A stretch of 30,989 nt of DNA, from contig JAIVFJ010000501.1 of assembly GCA_025765615.1 (NCBI GenBank), positions 1-30,989 of the forward strand. The letters are read 5' to 3'. Both the position numbers and the translations under genes were made by a program. The notes under the pieces are model-generated. The model did not search any database and was not told the DNA's origin. It saw only the letters and a program-made list of their open reading frames with translations. This DNA comes from Zopfochytrium polystomum (taxonomy: Eukaryota; Chytridiomycota; Chytridiomycetes; Chytridiales; Chytridiaceae). Of the stretch, positions 1 through 7,495 are shown piece after piece (the first letter of the stretch is position 1; each line of letters begins with the position of its first letter).

Positions 1-449
1 GCCGTCGTCTGCGGAATTGGACTGTGGCGAGAGGTTTCTTGATGTCCGTGGGGGTACTGAGGGTCCGGCGCCCCTGGGCCGATCGAAAGGAAGTATTAGG
101 TAGTGGACGATGTTGGATTGAGGGTTCTCTGCGCCTCCTCCTTGTAATGTGTATGAATGGGGGATTGACGTGTTGTGCATAGCAACCAAGCCACTTGAAC
201 ACCGAGCAAACGACTGTAATAAACCCAAGGACCCCCATAGCCTCCCTCCCACCCCGCCCCGCGCCGACCCACCCCGATCTCTGTGCGCGGAACCCGGGCG
301 ACCGCCGGCGGAACCTGTCGCGTGGCCGGATGCCGTTCGCGCACTCGTCGCACACGACGAGACGCCACTATACAGGCCGTCGGAGGGAGGGTGCGATTGG
401 AGGGCGAGAGGGATCGTCGTCGCCGACTCCCGAGGTGGATGAAGTCCTT
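1..449 (-). CDS. possible 3' coding part of a minus-strand gene, running off the left edge
   Basis: One minus-strand frame is open from about 449 to the left edge of the window. It encodes a Ser/Gly/Pro/Arg-rich, low-complexity polypeptide with no domain I recognise. Just upstream (on the minus strand) is a possible acceptor, ACCGGAAG. Inside the stretch a GTGGGT donor and a TTTATTACAG acceptor could bound a roughly 60-nt intron. It lies downstream of the membrane-anchor ORF at 617-931 on the same strand, so it may be the cytoplasmic tail of that protein. GC-rich sequence stays open by chance, and all three minus frames are fairly open here, so this is only a tentative call. Confidence 0.22.
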
Positions 450-616
450 CCGGTAAGCGTTTGGCCTCATTACGGTGTGGGCAAATGGTACGAGTCTCGT
501 GCGGATCACATCCCAACATCGTTCGCTCTTGACTCGAATCTAGTGTATTTATTTATCCGCCTTTACTCACAACTCGAAACGAAAAAGAATCCCCCTCCCC
601 TGTCCCAATTTACGGG

Positions 617-931
617 CTACGCGAACACGCCAGCTCTCTTGACAGTCTCGCTCCGCTCCCGGACGCCAGCAGCCGCCGCCGCCGCGACTCTTCCCCGCGC
701 CATCATCATCTTGCCGGTCCTCCCCGTCTTCCTCCGCCTGACGGCAACTACGATTGTGAGGATGACGAGGACGACCACGACGACGGCCGCAGCGACGACG
801 GCAGCGACGACAGCCGTCGATTCGGACGGGTAGAGCGTTGCGGAGAAGGCTGCGGGCGCGGCCATGGGTGTGGGGGTGGAGGTGGAGGTGGTGGTGGTGG
901 AGGTGAAGGTGTCGTTATAGTTGGAGGCCAT
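617..931 (-). CDS. probable first exon of a single-pass membrane protein with Ser/Thr-rich N-terminus
   Basis: The frame begins with an ATG at 931. It encodes a Thr/Ser/Pro-rich stretch (about residues 9-40), then a strongly hydrophobic Val/Ala/Ile/Leu segment (about 40-64), then the basic stop-transfer sequence RRRK. This order (glycosylatable ectodomain, one membrane span, positive cytosolic flank) is typical of small fungal surface or wall-sensor-like proteins, but no family signature is visible. There is no obvious cleavable signal peptide, so a type III (reverse signal-anchor) topology is possible. The ORF ends at 617, but an intron before that is likely, with further coding below 449. 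The Thr and Val repeats are partly simple sequence, which lowers confidence. Confidence 0.42.
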   Translation of the reverse strand: MASNYNDTFTSTTTTSTSTPTPMAAPAAFSATLYPSESTAVVAAVVAAAVVVVVLVILTIVVAVRRRKTGRTGKMMMARGRVAAAAAAGVRERSETVKRAGVFA

Positions 932-1423
932 GGGCGCTTTTGTTTTCGTTCGTGGTTCGAGAAAGTTGGGTTACGTGGGAGCTACTTTGATGAGTGCGCT
1001 ATCGAAGTTGGAGCGGGGGCGGATTGCATCAACGGACCGGTTTGGTGGTGGTGATGCGGAGGAGGGAGGCTGTCGCGGCACTCTACAAGCGAGATTTGTG
1101 GGGATGAGGGAAGGGAGCCTGAGCGTCGTGGATACGTAGAGAGAGCGGAAGTGAACCCCTTCGTGTGGGCAGGCCGTCTCGAGTAGCTTGTAGGGAGGGA
1201 GTGGGTTAGGGGGGGAAGGCGGCCAGGCAGGTCGCGTTGTTGTTGTTGAAGGCGAGGAGGACGGCGCTGGGCGAGCGCGGGCGCGGCGGCGAGAGCGGCG
1301 AGAGCGGCTCGTTGGAACCGGGCTTGCAAGCGGGGGAGGGTAAACAAAGACGGCGACAAACAAAGGGACGAGCGGAGGTCGGGAGAGAGACAAAAAATTC
1401 CTGCGCGTACGCACACTTCTCCC

Positions 1424-1443
1424 TCTGTCTGTCTGTCTGTCTA

Positions 1444-1478
<35 letters not shown>

Positions 1479-1479
1479 G
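1424..1479. repeat. (CTGT)n tetranucleotide microsatellite
   Basis: About fourteen tandem CTGT/GTCT units with a single interruption (CTAT near 1441). It gives rise to artefactual Cys-Leu-Ser-Val and Thr-Asp-Arg-Gln ORFs on the two strands. Confidence 0.95.
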
Positions 1480-1628
1480 CTTATCGGTACGCTCCAAAAA
1501 ACAAAGAAAGTGGGCGTGTCTTTCTCCGCACCTCTTGTTCTTCTCTTCTCCAAAAAATTCAAAACTGGCCGGTGTCGCTGGGGCAGCTACGGACACACAA
1601 AAACAAAGAGGAGGAAGCAGCGACCAGG

Positions 1629-1650
1629 AAAAAAAAAAAAAAAAAAAAAA
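1629..1650. repeat. 22-nt poly(A) run
   Basis: Uninterrupted A tract in an intergenic region. No retrotransposed gene, target-site duplication or upstream coding relic was recognised, so it is listed only as simple sequence. Confidence 0.9.
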
Positions 1651-1982
1651 GAGGGGAGAAACCACAAGGCCGCCCGCACGAGACAAGTTGCACACACTAG
1701 CTGCATATTGTATTCGTTATTTACGCCCCCAACCGACCCTAATCCTCCTCCCACTCTTCTCACACACGGCATTGCATCAGGCCTTCGGTTGCTTGGCTCC
1801 GCGCAGCCCCGATCGGGGGGGAAGGGGGAGGGGGACAACACTGTTTCCCATCTTCAAAAAAGTCCGCTTTCCAGCAAACAACACTGCAACTGCTCTTCAG
1901 TCAAGTCACACTCTTGTTGGCACGGTAAACACTCGCGAGGAACGTTTTCGCTTCTGTAGCTTATGACATTTGGAAGCACATC

Positions 1983-2056
1983 GGTCATATGGTGTAGTAG
2001 GTTATCACGTCTGTCTTACACACAGACGGTCTCCAGTTCGATCCTGGATATGGCCA
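1983..2056 (+). tRNA. tRNA-Val, anticodon UAC
   Basis: A full cloverleaf folds by eye. The acceptor arms GGTCATA/TATGGCC pair over seven positions with one G-U. The D arm is GTGT/TCAC. The anticodon stem TCTGT/ACAGA encloses loop CTTACAC, giving anticodon TAC (codon GTA, Val). The T arm TCCAG/CTGGA has loop TTCGATC, and the discriminator is A2056. Internal A and B boxes are intact and there is no intron. The usual short T-run Pol III terminator is not immediately downstream: the first TTTT I see is around 2221. Termination may therefore be weak or use another signal. Confidence 0.95.
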
Positions 2057-2683
2057 TACCCCCCCTTGCTGGCGTGGGAGCGTATGCTTTGCCAACGCAC
2101 GGCTGAATGGGACGGTGAAATTGTGCAATTTCGTCACCACTGCTCTGGTGTCCCCTTTACTTCTCAGCGACTCAAGCAAATCCGAGAGGCCGGTGCGTGC
2201 ACTTTGGTTCTCGAATTGTCCGTTTTGGGCGTTCGCTCGCGGGCAGGGTTAACCCTCGTCGTCTCTGGACATCCACGCCACCGCCTGGGTGACGAGCGGG
2301 GAGCACGCTGAGCCGAAGGGGGCAAAGCACAACCACCAACACCGGTTTCAACTAATACGAAGGCTCCTAGCACCGCCGCGTTTTTATTTTTTTTCGCCTT
2401 TTTTTGCGCGTGCATCATATGCGCGCCGATCGCTTGCTCCGCGTTCTGCGGCGAAGGCGCCGGACGGCGAGTGTTTCTGCAGCTCGGCGCTGCGTTTCGG
2501 TCGCAGACGCCGCAGTCCACCCACCCAAAGCCAGTCTTCTTCACCGCTGGCGCGTGGCTCTATAAGGGTGTTCTTGTGGACGATTTGTTTACACGGCTGT
2601 CGCGCGTTGGGTTATGTGGGCCGGGTTCTGCCGCTGCCCACAGGTTTTGGGGGCGCTTTGAGCACGTGAGGGACGCCGTACGT
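2057..2683. other. intergenic between tRNA-Val and the U6 repeat arm; nothing recognised
   Basis: Several overlapping ORFs exist on both strands but none has a recognisable domain. A TATA-like CTATAAGG at about 2560 has no clear gene behind it. Confidence 0.4.
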
Positions 2684-2769
2684 TTTCTGCATTCAGAGCG
2701 AAAGCCGTGGTCCTCATGCAACGGTATCGCAGGGAACAGCGGGGTGCGCCGACATAGCACGGCCTAATT

Positions 2770-2808
2770 GGTGGCACCGAACCCGCAACGCTCTTGCCAA
2801 TAGCACCC
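2770..2808 (-). promoter_or_regulatory. tRNA-like A-box/B-box element upstream of U6, opposite orientation
   Basis: On the minus strand the sequence contains TGGCAAGAGCG, resembling a tRNA A box, closely followed by GGTTCGGTGCC, resembling the B-box consensus GGTTCGANNCC. The two are far too close for a folded tRNA. The element is conserved in front of the second U6 copy (30422-30460). It could be an inverted TFIIIC-binding site assisting U6 transcription, or a decayed tRNA. Confidence 0.35.
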
Positions 2809-2817
2809 TCAAGGTTT

Positions 2818-2825
2818 TTATATAA
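2818..2825 (+). promoter_or_regulatory. TATA box of U6 copy A
   Basis: TTATATAA lies about 25-30 nt before the predicted U6 first nucleotide (2847), the spacing expected for a Pol III U6 promoter. The same element stands before copy B. Confidence 0.75.
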
Positions 2826-2846
2826 GTGGGCGACAAACCAGAAAAT

Positions 2847-2971
2847 GTCTGTCCCTGGAAACAGGGCAGACACATATGAAAATTGGATCGATACAGAGAA
2901 GATTAGCATGGCTCCCTGTGCAAGGATGACACGCTAAACTAGAGTGGATTCCCCTTCGGGGGACGTATTTT
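2847..2971 (+). ncRNA. U6: U6 spliceosomal snRNA, copy A
   Basis: This is the catalytic snRNA of the spliceosome, made by RNA polymerase III. It starts with a 5' stem-loop (GTCTGTCCCTG, GAAA loop, CAGGGCAGAC). The diagnostic core follows: ACAGAGA box, AGC triad in GATTAGCATGG, and the internal stem-loop with GCAAGGATGACACGC. Its 3' part has a perfect hairpin, TCCCC-TTCG-GGGGA, before the terminal T run. The length is about 125 nt, longer than the roughly 107 nt of human U6. Copy A has GGATCG where copy B and the human sequence have GGAACG, and ACGCTAAAC where copy B has ACGCAAAAC. Copy A may therefore be the less constrained copy, though ACAGAGA, AGC and the internal stem-loop are intact. Confidence 0.95.
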
Positions 2972-2981
2972 TTTTTTTTTT
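2968..2981 (+). terminator. Pol III terminator of U6 copy A
   Basis: Run of 14 T residues immediately after the UUCG hairpin. The mature 3' end should fall within its first few Ts. Confidence 0.9.
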
Positions 2982-3123
2982 CCTCTTCCATGTGGCCCTT
3001 TCCACGCGCAGGCGCTGTGAGCGGAGCAGTGAGCGAGTCCATGCCCGCCACTTGCTGTTGTTGTCTTGACCACATGAGCGTCTGTCCATCCTCACAAGCT
3101 CTTTCACATTCGATCGCGAGCAA

Positions 3124-3131
3124 GGATAAAT
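3124..3131 (+). promoter_or_regulatory. TATA-like element upstream of the F-box/ankyrin gene, copy A
   Basis: GGATAAATAC lies about 155 nt before the chosen ATG and is conserved in arm B upstream of the second gene copy. Its place between the U6 terminator and the ORF fits a Pol II promoter. Confidence 0.4.
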
Positions 3132-3285
3132 ACACAACGGGGGCCGGACTAATGACAGCGACAAAGTAGAGACGGTCATGGGTGTACCATCCGCATCTCG
3201 CCGACACAGATGCGAGCGGCGTATTCACAATCAAAGCAATCTGTTAATCTGTTCTGTGTGCGGAAAGGGATTTTGGTTTCTTGTC

Positions 3286-4125
3286 ATGGCTGAGCCCGAC
3301 GACGGCGTTGTCCCCAGCGGCAACCTTTCCATCTGCGATCTTCCCGACCAGTTGCTCCAGTCGATCCTGCTCTTGGCTGCCGCACACCGCCTCGACCGCT
3401 CCTACTATAAACTTTCGACCGTCTGTCGATCCTTCCGGCGCATCCTAGCCAACGAGTCGCCGAAGCTGGACGTCGTCAGATTGCACCACCAGAGCGGCGA
3501 TCTCCTCGCCCAGCTCGAATCATGGCCCAGCGCGCCGGATCTCGAGCGCCTTCTCGTCACCTTCCTCACAGCAAACACCGAAGAGCTCGCGCACACGGCT
3601 ACCGCCCCGGCGCCGTCGCTGCTCGACTTTGCCGTGGCGCACGGGTTCTTGGACCTCGCGCGGCTCCTGCTGACCCACGGAGCGGATCCGAACCGCAGCG
3701 ACCCTTTCAATGGGGACTTGGAGGACAACAGCTCGACGGTCTGGGCCGCTCTGGAGAGGGACGACCTCGCGATGCTGCGGCTCTTGATGGATTTCGGCGC
3801 GTACAACCCAGGCACCGGGAAGCGAAACGGGCACCAGGCGGCTCGATCGGCCGCGGCGCACCGCATCTTGCTGGAAGACGACTATAACGGGCCCCAAAGG
3901 GTGTTCAAGGCCGGGTTGGAGCGCGGGGACGTTGACACGGTTCGGCTGGCGCTTGCGTTGGGCGTCGAGCCGGACGACTATTCCACTGCGATGATGATGG
4001 TGAAGACCGCTTTTGAAGCGAAATTCGAAGAGAGCCTGCGCAGGAGGCTGTTTGCCTGCGGACGCCTGGTACTGGACGCTGGGTTTGGCGGGGAGCAGTT
4101 GCTTGGCGTGATTTCGCAGTTATAG
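3286..4125 (+). CDS. F-box/ankyrin-repeat protein, copy A (C-terminally truncated)
   Basis: The protein is 279 aa from the ATG at 3286. An N-terminal F-box (residues about 15-57: LPDQLLQSILLL, then TVCRSFRRIL) should bind Skp1 in an SCF ubiquitin ligase. Ankyrin-like repeats follow (about 110-137, with LLLTHGADPN, and 150-173, with LRLLMDFGA), probably the substrate-binding part. An in-frame ATG at 3178 exists, but the two copies diverge upstream of GFWFLVMAEP, so the conserved MAEP start was chosen. Compared with copy B (29050-29943), this one lacks a short segment after LEDDYNGP. It also ends at a TAG (4123-4125) where copy B has GAG; the next 12 codons still match copy B's tail before TAA. 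It sits downstream of U6 on the same strand. Whether it is expressed is unknown. Confidence 0.85.
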   Translation: MAEPDDGVVPSGNLSICDLPDQLLQSILLLAAAHRLDRSYYKLSTVCRSFRRILANESPKLDVVRLHHQSGDLLAQLESWPSAPDLERLLVTFLTANTEELAHTATAPAPSLLDFAVAHGFLDLARLLLTHGADPNRSDPFNGDLEDNSSTVWAALERDDLAMLRLLMDFGAYNPGTGKRNGHQAARSAAAHRILLEDDYNGPQRVFKAGLERGDVDTVRLALALGVEPDDYSTAMMMVKTAFEAKFEESLRRRLFACGRLVLDAGFGGEQLLGVISQL

Positions 4126-4247
4126 GGAAAGATTTCTGCCAACTGGCCGTTGCCAGAATAACCTGATGAGGTGCTTTTATGTGTCGATTTCAGAAGGCCT
4201 TTCGCAAGGGTGGGTGAATTACCCACCAAAATAAATCGCCTTTCTAT

Positions 4248-4916
4248 TCACTTATGAGAGAACTTTCTGACTCTGAGAACGAGGAACCCATCGCGGTCGT
4301 CCGATTGGACCCCACTGAGACTCAGTATCTTTCTTTTGCTTCGTGTGGTCTGAGGAATGGGCGAAATGAACCGGGGAGAAGAGACAGCGAGCATCGCCGC
4401 GGTAATTATCGGCTTACGGACACGGCCACAGTCAATGGGGCGGTGCGGGACTGTGATGAGCTGAATTTGATCACCGACGGTCCCGTTGCGGTGTCCTGCA
4501 CATTGTCGAGGCCGATGCGGACCGAGTTTGAGTCCAAGATGAGCAGGACGATCCGTCACAGTTTCCCTCGACCACTTGAACACGTCAACCGGAAGGGTCA
4601 TCTCCACACCGCAACATTCAGTCGACGCCACTTCCTCATAGCTTTGTGGCTCTGGCGAGCTCTCGAATGCATCGAGACTTCCACCACAAGAAAGAAACGA
4701 AGGAATAATTAAGATGTGATTCTCGCCACGTCCCACCGCGGTCCAGTGGTCAATTCAAGTTCCTTGAGATGTATTTATCTTGCGTCAATTGCAACTCACA
4801 CTCAGAAGTGATTTGCGAAGGGGATTCCATCTCCAAAATTGAGGACAGTCGCGACTTGCTCACTCTACGGGAGAAAGCGATGGAAAATGGATGAGCAATT
4901 TGGAAATCAATCGTCG
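4248..4916 (-). pseudogene. 3' part of a WD40-like gene, copy A, cut at the repeat boundary
   Basis: On the minus strand this stretch corresponds to 28311-28976 of arm B, where it continues in the same direction from WD40-like exons upstream. Features in order are part of an intron ending TTTCTCCCGTAG, a short exon-like stretch, and a long frame from about 4736 to 4248 containing CGGSLDAFESSPEPQSYEEV and FKWSRETVTDRP. No family is recognised in the long frame. The opposite strand is also open (4254-4712), so coding sense is judged from continuity with the WD40 exons in arm B. Arm B differs by a 1-nt indel near the end. Here the 5' part is missing: at 4916 the sequence switches to a WD40 fragment of opposite orientation. 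Probably non-functional. Confidence 0.5.
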
Positions 4917-5271
4917 GGCGAGTGCTTATGCCAGGCAACCCCAACAACGTGCGACTCGGATCCCTTCTGGCCAATGGCAAGCTAGTCGCGCTAAAGTGGC
5001 CAAGGGGCGGCGTTTCCGTGTGGAACGTTGAGACTGGCGTCCTAGTGTCAACCATCACTTTGGAAGCAGAGACTTTCTTTTCGCCTATAATTATGAACGA
5101 AAAGAGGATCTTCAAAGGTTCAAATTGAGCAAGTCAAGATGTGGGGTATTCCTTCTGGGAGTGTACGCTGCTTCCAAGAGCCTGCATTGAAGTTTGGGAT
5201 CCCGCGTGTGGACGGGACTGCTATCGTAATTTTGATACTGTGAGTAGAGAGACGGAGCGAGAGCCACGCCG
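4917..5271 (+). pseudogene. WD40-repeat gene fragment inserted at the inverted-repeat breakpoint
   Basis: The plus strand reads LANGKLVALKWPRGGVSVWN followed by VETGVLVSTITLE, a recognisable WD40 blade. It then matches an EQVKMW blade and a GTGAGTAGAGAGAC donor-like end. Closely similar sequence lies in the same orientation at about 27780-28300, next to arm B. Similarity stops at about 5271, just after GAGCGAGAGCC, where the 3' part of the F-box-like gene on the other strand begins. The fragment has no start codon context, no complete propeller and several stops, so it is a relic. It overlaps the antisense tail of the ORF at 5112-6572. Confidence 0.65.
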
Positions 5272-6572
5272 CGGGCGGCGAGGGCGACGCCGGCGCGGTG
5301 GAGGACGACGGCGCGGGCGCGGGCGGAGGGTTTCAGTGGGGCCGGGCCCGGGGCGCCGAAATGGGCGAGGTCGGTCCACGGGCCGGCGCGGCGCCAGTAC
5401 GCGAGGGCGTCGCACGCGATGTCGATGGCGGTGACGCCGCCGAGGCTCGGGAAGTTTATGGTGGCGGCGGCGTCGTTGTCGTTGTGGGTGTGGTCGAGGA
5501 TGAAGTGGACGGCGTCGGCGAGGGCGCGCTCCCAGGGCATGTCGGAGCCGAGGGTGTCCGAGGCGCGGCAAAGGCCGGACGGCACTGCTGGGACGAGGCA
5601 TGTGCGCGAGCCTTTGTCGAGGACGGCTTGGAGTAGGGTCATGCCTGCGCGGCCGGCAGGGGAGTTGACGGGGCAGCCAGGGTGGTCGGCCTTTTTCTGG
5701 GGCTTCCAACGACGGCGGCTTGCGCCTTGGCGTGGGCGGCGGTACCGGGCTGACATTGGGGTGCGACCGAGCGGGCCGACGAGGAGGCCGGCGGCAGCCG
5801 TGTTTCCGACGGAAAGAGCGTGGAGGAGGAGGGTTTTTTTGACGTCGAATGAAGACGGATGGGCGAGGAGCCAGCACTGCAGGGCGAGGAGTGAGGACCG
5901 ACGTGCAGACGCAAAGATGGCTGGTTTGTGGTGTGAGGGGAGGGGGACGGTCATCAGAGTCGGGCAGCGGTGCACAAACTCGCCAAGGCGGATGATGCCA
6001 GCAAGGTACATTGCGTCACTGAAGGAGGTGAATCCTTGCATGTGGGGTGGGTTGGCGGCAGTGGCGAGATGAGCGGCGAAAGAGTGTCGCAAGGTGGAAA
6101 AGGCGGTGTGCCAGAGCGCGCGGGCCGGACCGCTCCGACGGGACAGCAGGAGGTCGCGGAGACGGCGGCAACTCGACGCGAGGGAAATCAGGTCGGCAGT
6201 GGCGTCGGCGGCATCGATGTGTGCCCGGGAAGTGGTCACCGACAACAGGCGGTCGTGGTCAAGGAAGAGAGTCCCAAGGCAGACTCTTTCGTGCCGTGCT
6301 GTTGTCGCAGCCGTAAAACGCGTCTCGCCGGCTGAAGCGGGCAGCAAGTCACTTTTCGTTGAGGGGTTAAGGTGCTGGTGGGCGATGAAGAAAAGGATCT
6401 CGACGGGAAGATCAAGCAACCCAGCGACAGCGGCTTCCGTTCCTCGAGCAGCGTGCATTCGCCAATGAGCAAGTTGGATAACGATATTCAAGTGTTGGGA
6501 GTTTGGGTGGAGGTGGGTGGGTGCCGGTGGGGGTGGCTCAGCAGTCAGGAAATAAGTACTGGCCGGATACAT
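5112..6572 (-). CDS. F-box/ankyrin-like protein with chimeric C-terminus
   Basis: This is a 486-aa frame from an ATG at 6572; a second candidate start, at 6458 (MHAARGTEAA), gives 448 aa and sits just before the F-box. Near the N-terminus LLDLPVEILFFIAHQHLN, and about 75 residues later LISLASSCRRLRDLLL, look like the two halves of an F-box split by an insertion. The middle has ankyrin-like helices (LLHALSVGNTAAAGLLVG, MTLLQAVLDKG, VTAIDIACDALAYW). The gene body ends near ARGVALAP: the last roughly 53 residues are read antisense through the WD40 fragment (4917-5271), so the native C-terminus and stop have been lost. Part of the same gene (about 260 nt) is duplicated at 18487-18748. Likely role by family: substrate adaptor of an SCF ligase. 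Introns cannot be excluded. Confidence 0.6.
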   Translation of the reverse strand: MYPASTYFLTAEPPPPAPTHLHPNSQHLNIVIQLAHWRMHAARGTEAAVAGLLDLPVEILFFIAHQHLNPSTKSDLLPASAGETRFTAATTARHERVCLGTLFLDHDRLLSVTTSRAHIDAADATADLISLASSCRRLRDLLLSRRSGPARALWHTAFSTLRHSFAAHLATAANPPHMQGFTSFSDAMYLAGIIRLGEFVHRCPTLMTVPLPSHHKPAIFASARRSSLLALQCWLLAHPSSFDVKKTLLLHALSVGNTAAAGLLVGPLGRTPMSARYRRPRQGASRRRWKPQKKADHPGCPVNSPAGRAGMTLLQAVLDKGSRTCLVPAVPSGLCRASDTLGSDMPWERALADAVHFILDHTHNDNDAAATINFPSLGGVTAIDIACDALAYWRRAGPWTDLAHFGAPGPAPLKPSARARAVVLHRAGVALAARGVALAPSLYSQYQNYDSSPVHTRDPKLQCRLLEAAYTPRRNTPHLDLLNLNL

Positions 6573-7495
6573 AGACACTCCGGGCTAACGAACCATGTAC
6601 TTCTGCACATGCCGAAGAAAGTGTGGTCGTCGCGGCGTTACGCATGCCTGTCAGAAGGTCTGCACTTCGTATATCGTTATTCAAGATCGTACGGAACTGG
6701 AGTGCACTTTCACTTCAGTGGTGCACTTTCGCTCCGAAAATGCAGTTGGACGGCGGCTTAGGGTAAAGCGGCTACCACTTGACATTACAGAGAAACGTTT
6801 GACTACAATAACCCTCATGCATAGCAGAATAGTAGGACAAAGCGTTTTTTGAATCACCACCACAAGGCACTCGATAGCAGCAAAACAATCACCGCCCAAT
6901 GTGATCCCCTTACTCGTCGGCTGCCTGCATGATTACAAGCCTCGCACGAGGAGAAAGACGGCAACGTCGTCCCCAGCTCAATGAGCCCAAATAAAACAAT
7001 CTTGACGTTTGTCCAGAGTTCAATGTCGCGAGCGATTCTGTTCTGACCGACGACAAAAATTTTCGTGGCGGACTATAAGACAGAGCTACGCTGGTCTGAG
7101 AAATACCAGGAATTCCAGCACTATTTCTCGTACAAGCCTAGCTCTGCCTTGTAGTCGCCATATCCACCTTGTACTGCTTTCGAAGGCGCTGGTCTTTTTT
7201 TCGAGGAGAAAGTCGTACCTCATCTCGAGCTTCTTGAGGGAGCTTCTTCCCCCTGGGTCATCCCCTTCCCTCTTCTCAAAAAAGCGACGCGAACCAGCCA
7301 GACATCGATGCCAATGCAGCTTCGTTCTGCACTGCGACCTTCTCAACATGTGCTGCGAGGGAGGCTTGGGCCACGCCGGTATCCGATTCCATCATGGCAT
7401 GGCTCGCATTCCTCAGTCATTCCATTCGGCTCAGCCACCCGACTGAAATAAAGACAGGTCCGAACACCCCCACAGCACCGTTCACGACAGCCGTC
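6573..7495. other. intergenic between divergent genes; nothing firm recognised
   Basis: It separates the minus-strand F-box-like gene from the plus-strand ankyrin gene and should hold both promoters. A TATA-like CTATAAGAC near 7074 is about 420 nt before the ATG at 7496. Small ORFs on both strands show no domain. Confidence 0.4.

Larger units (their letters stand above)
932..1982. other. intergenic stretch rich in simple sequence
   Basis: No convincing gene. Overlapping ORFs on both strands are low-complexity shadows around a (CTGT)n microsatellite, a 22-nt A run and purine-rich tracts. It may hold the promoter of the minus-strand membrane-protein gene at its left end; I could not identify a clear TATA box there. 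Confidence 0.5.
2684..4916. repeat. inverted-repeat arm A (U6, F-box/ankyrin gene, WD40-gene 3' part)
   Basis: This block recurs in reverse complement at 28311-30537. Similarity starts at TTTCTGCATT (2684, matching 30537) and ends at TCAATCGTCG (4916, matching 28311). It covers an upstream tRNA-like element, TATA box, U6 snRNA, the F-box/ankyrin gene and an oppositely oriented WD40-like 3' segment. Arms differ by scattered substitutions and small indels, including an in-frame insertion in arm B's F-box gene and a stop codon in arm A's. The arms lie about 23.4 kb apart. The inner boundary falls inside a WD40-like gene. Confidence 0.93.

Noticed and set aside
1206..1695. ORFs rich in DRQT, CLSV and poly-Phe/Lys on both strands
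   Set aside because: Translations of the (CTGT)n and poly(A) simple repeats, without any domain.
5221..6468. Large Arg/Gly/Ala-rich ORFs in other frames opposite the F-box-like gene
   Set aside because: GC-rich shadows of the minus-strand gene; no domains and biased composition.
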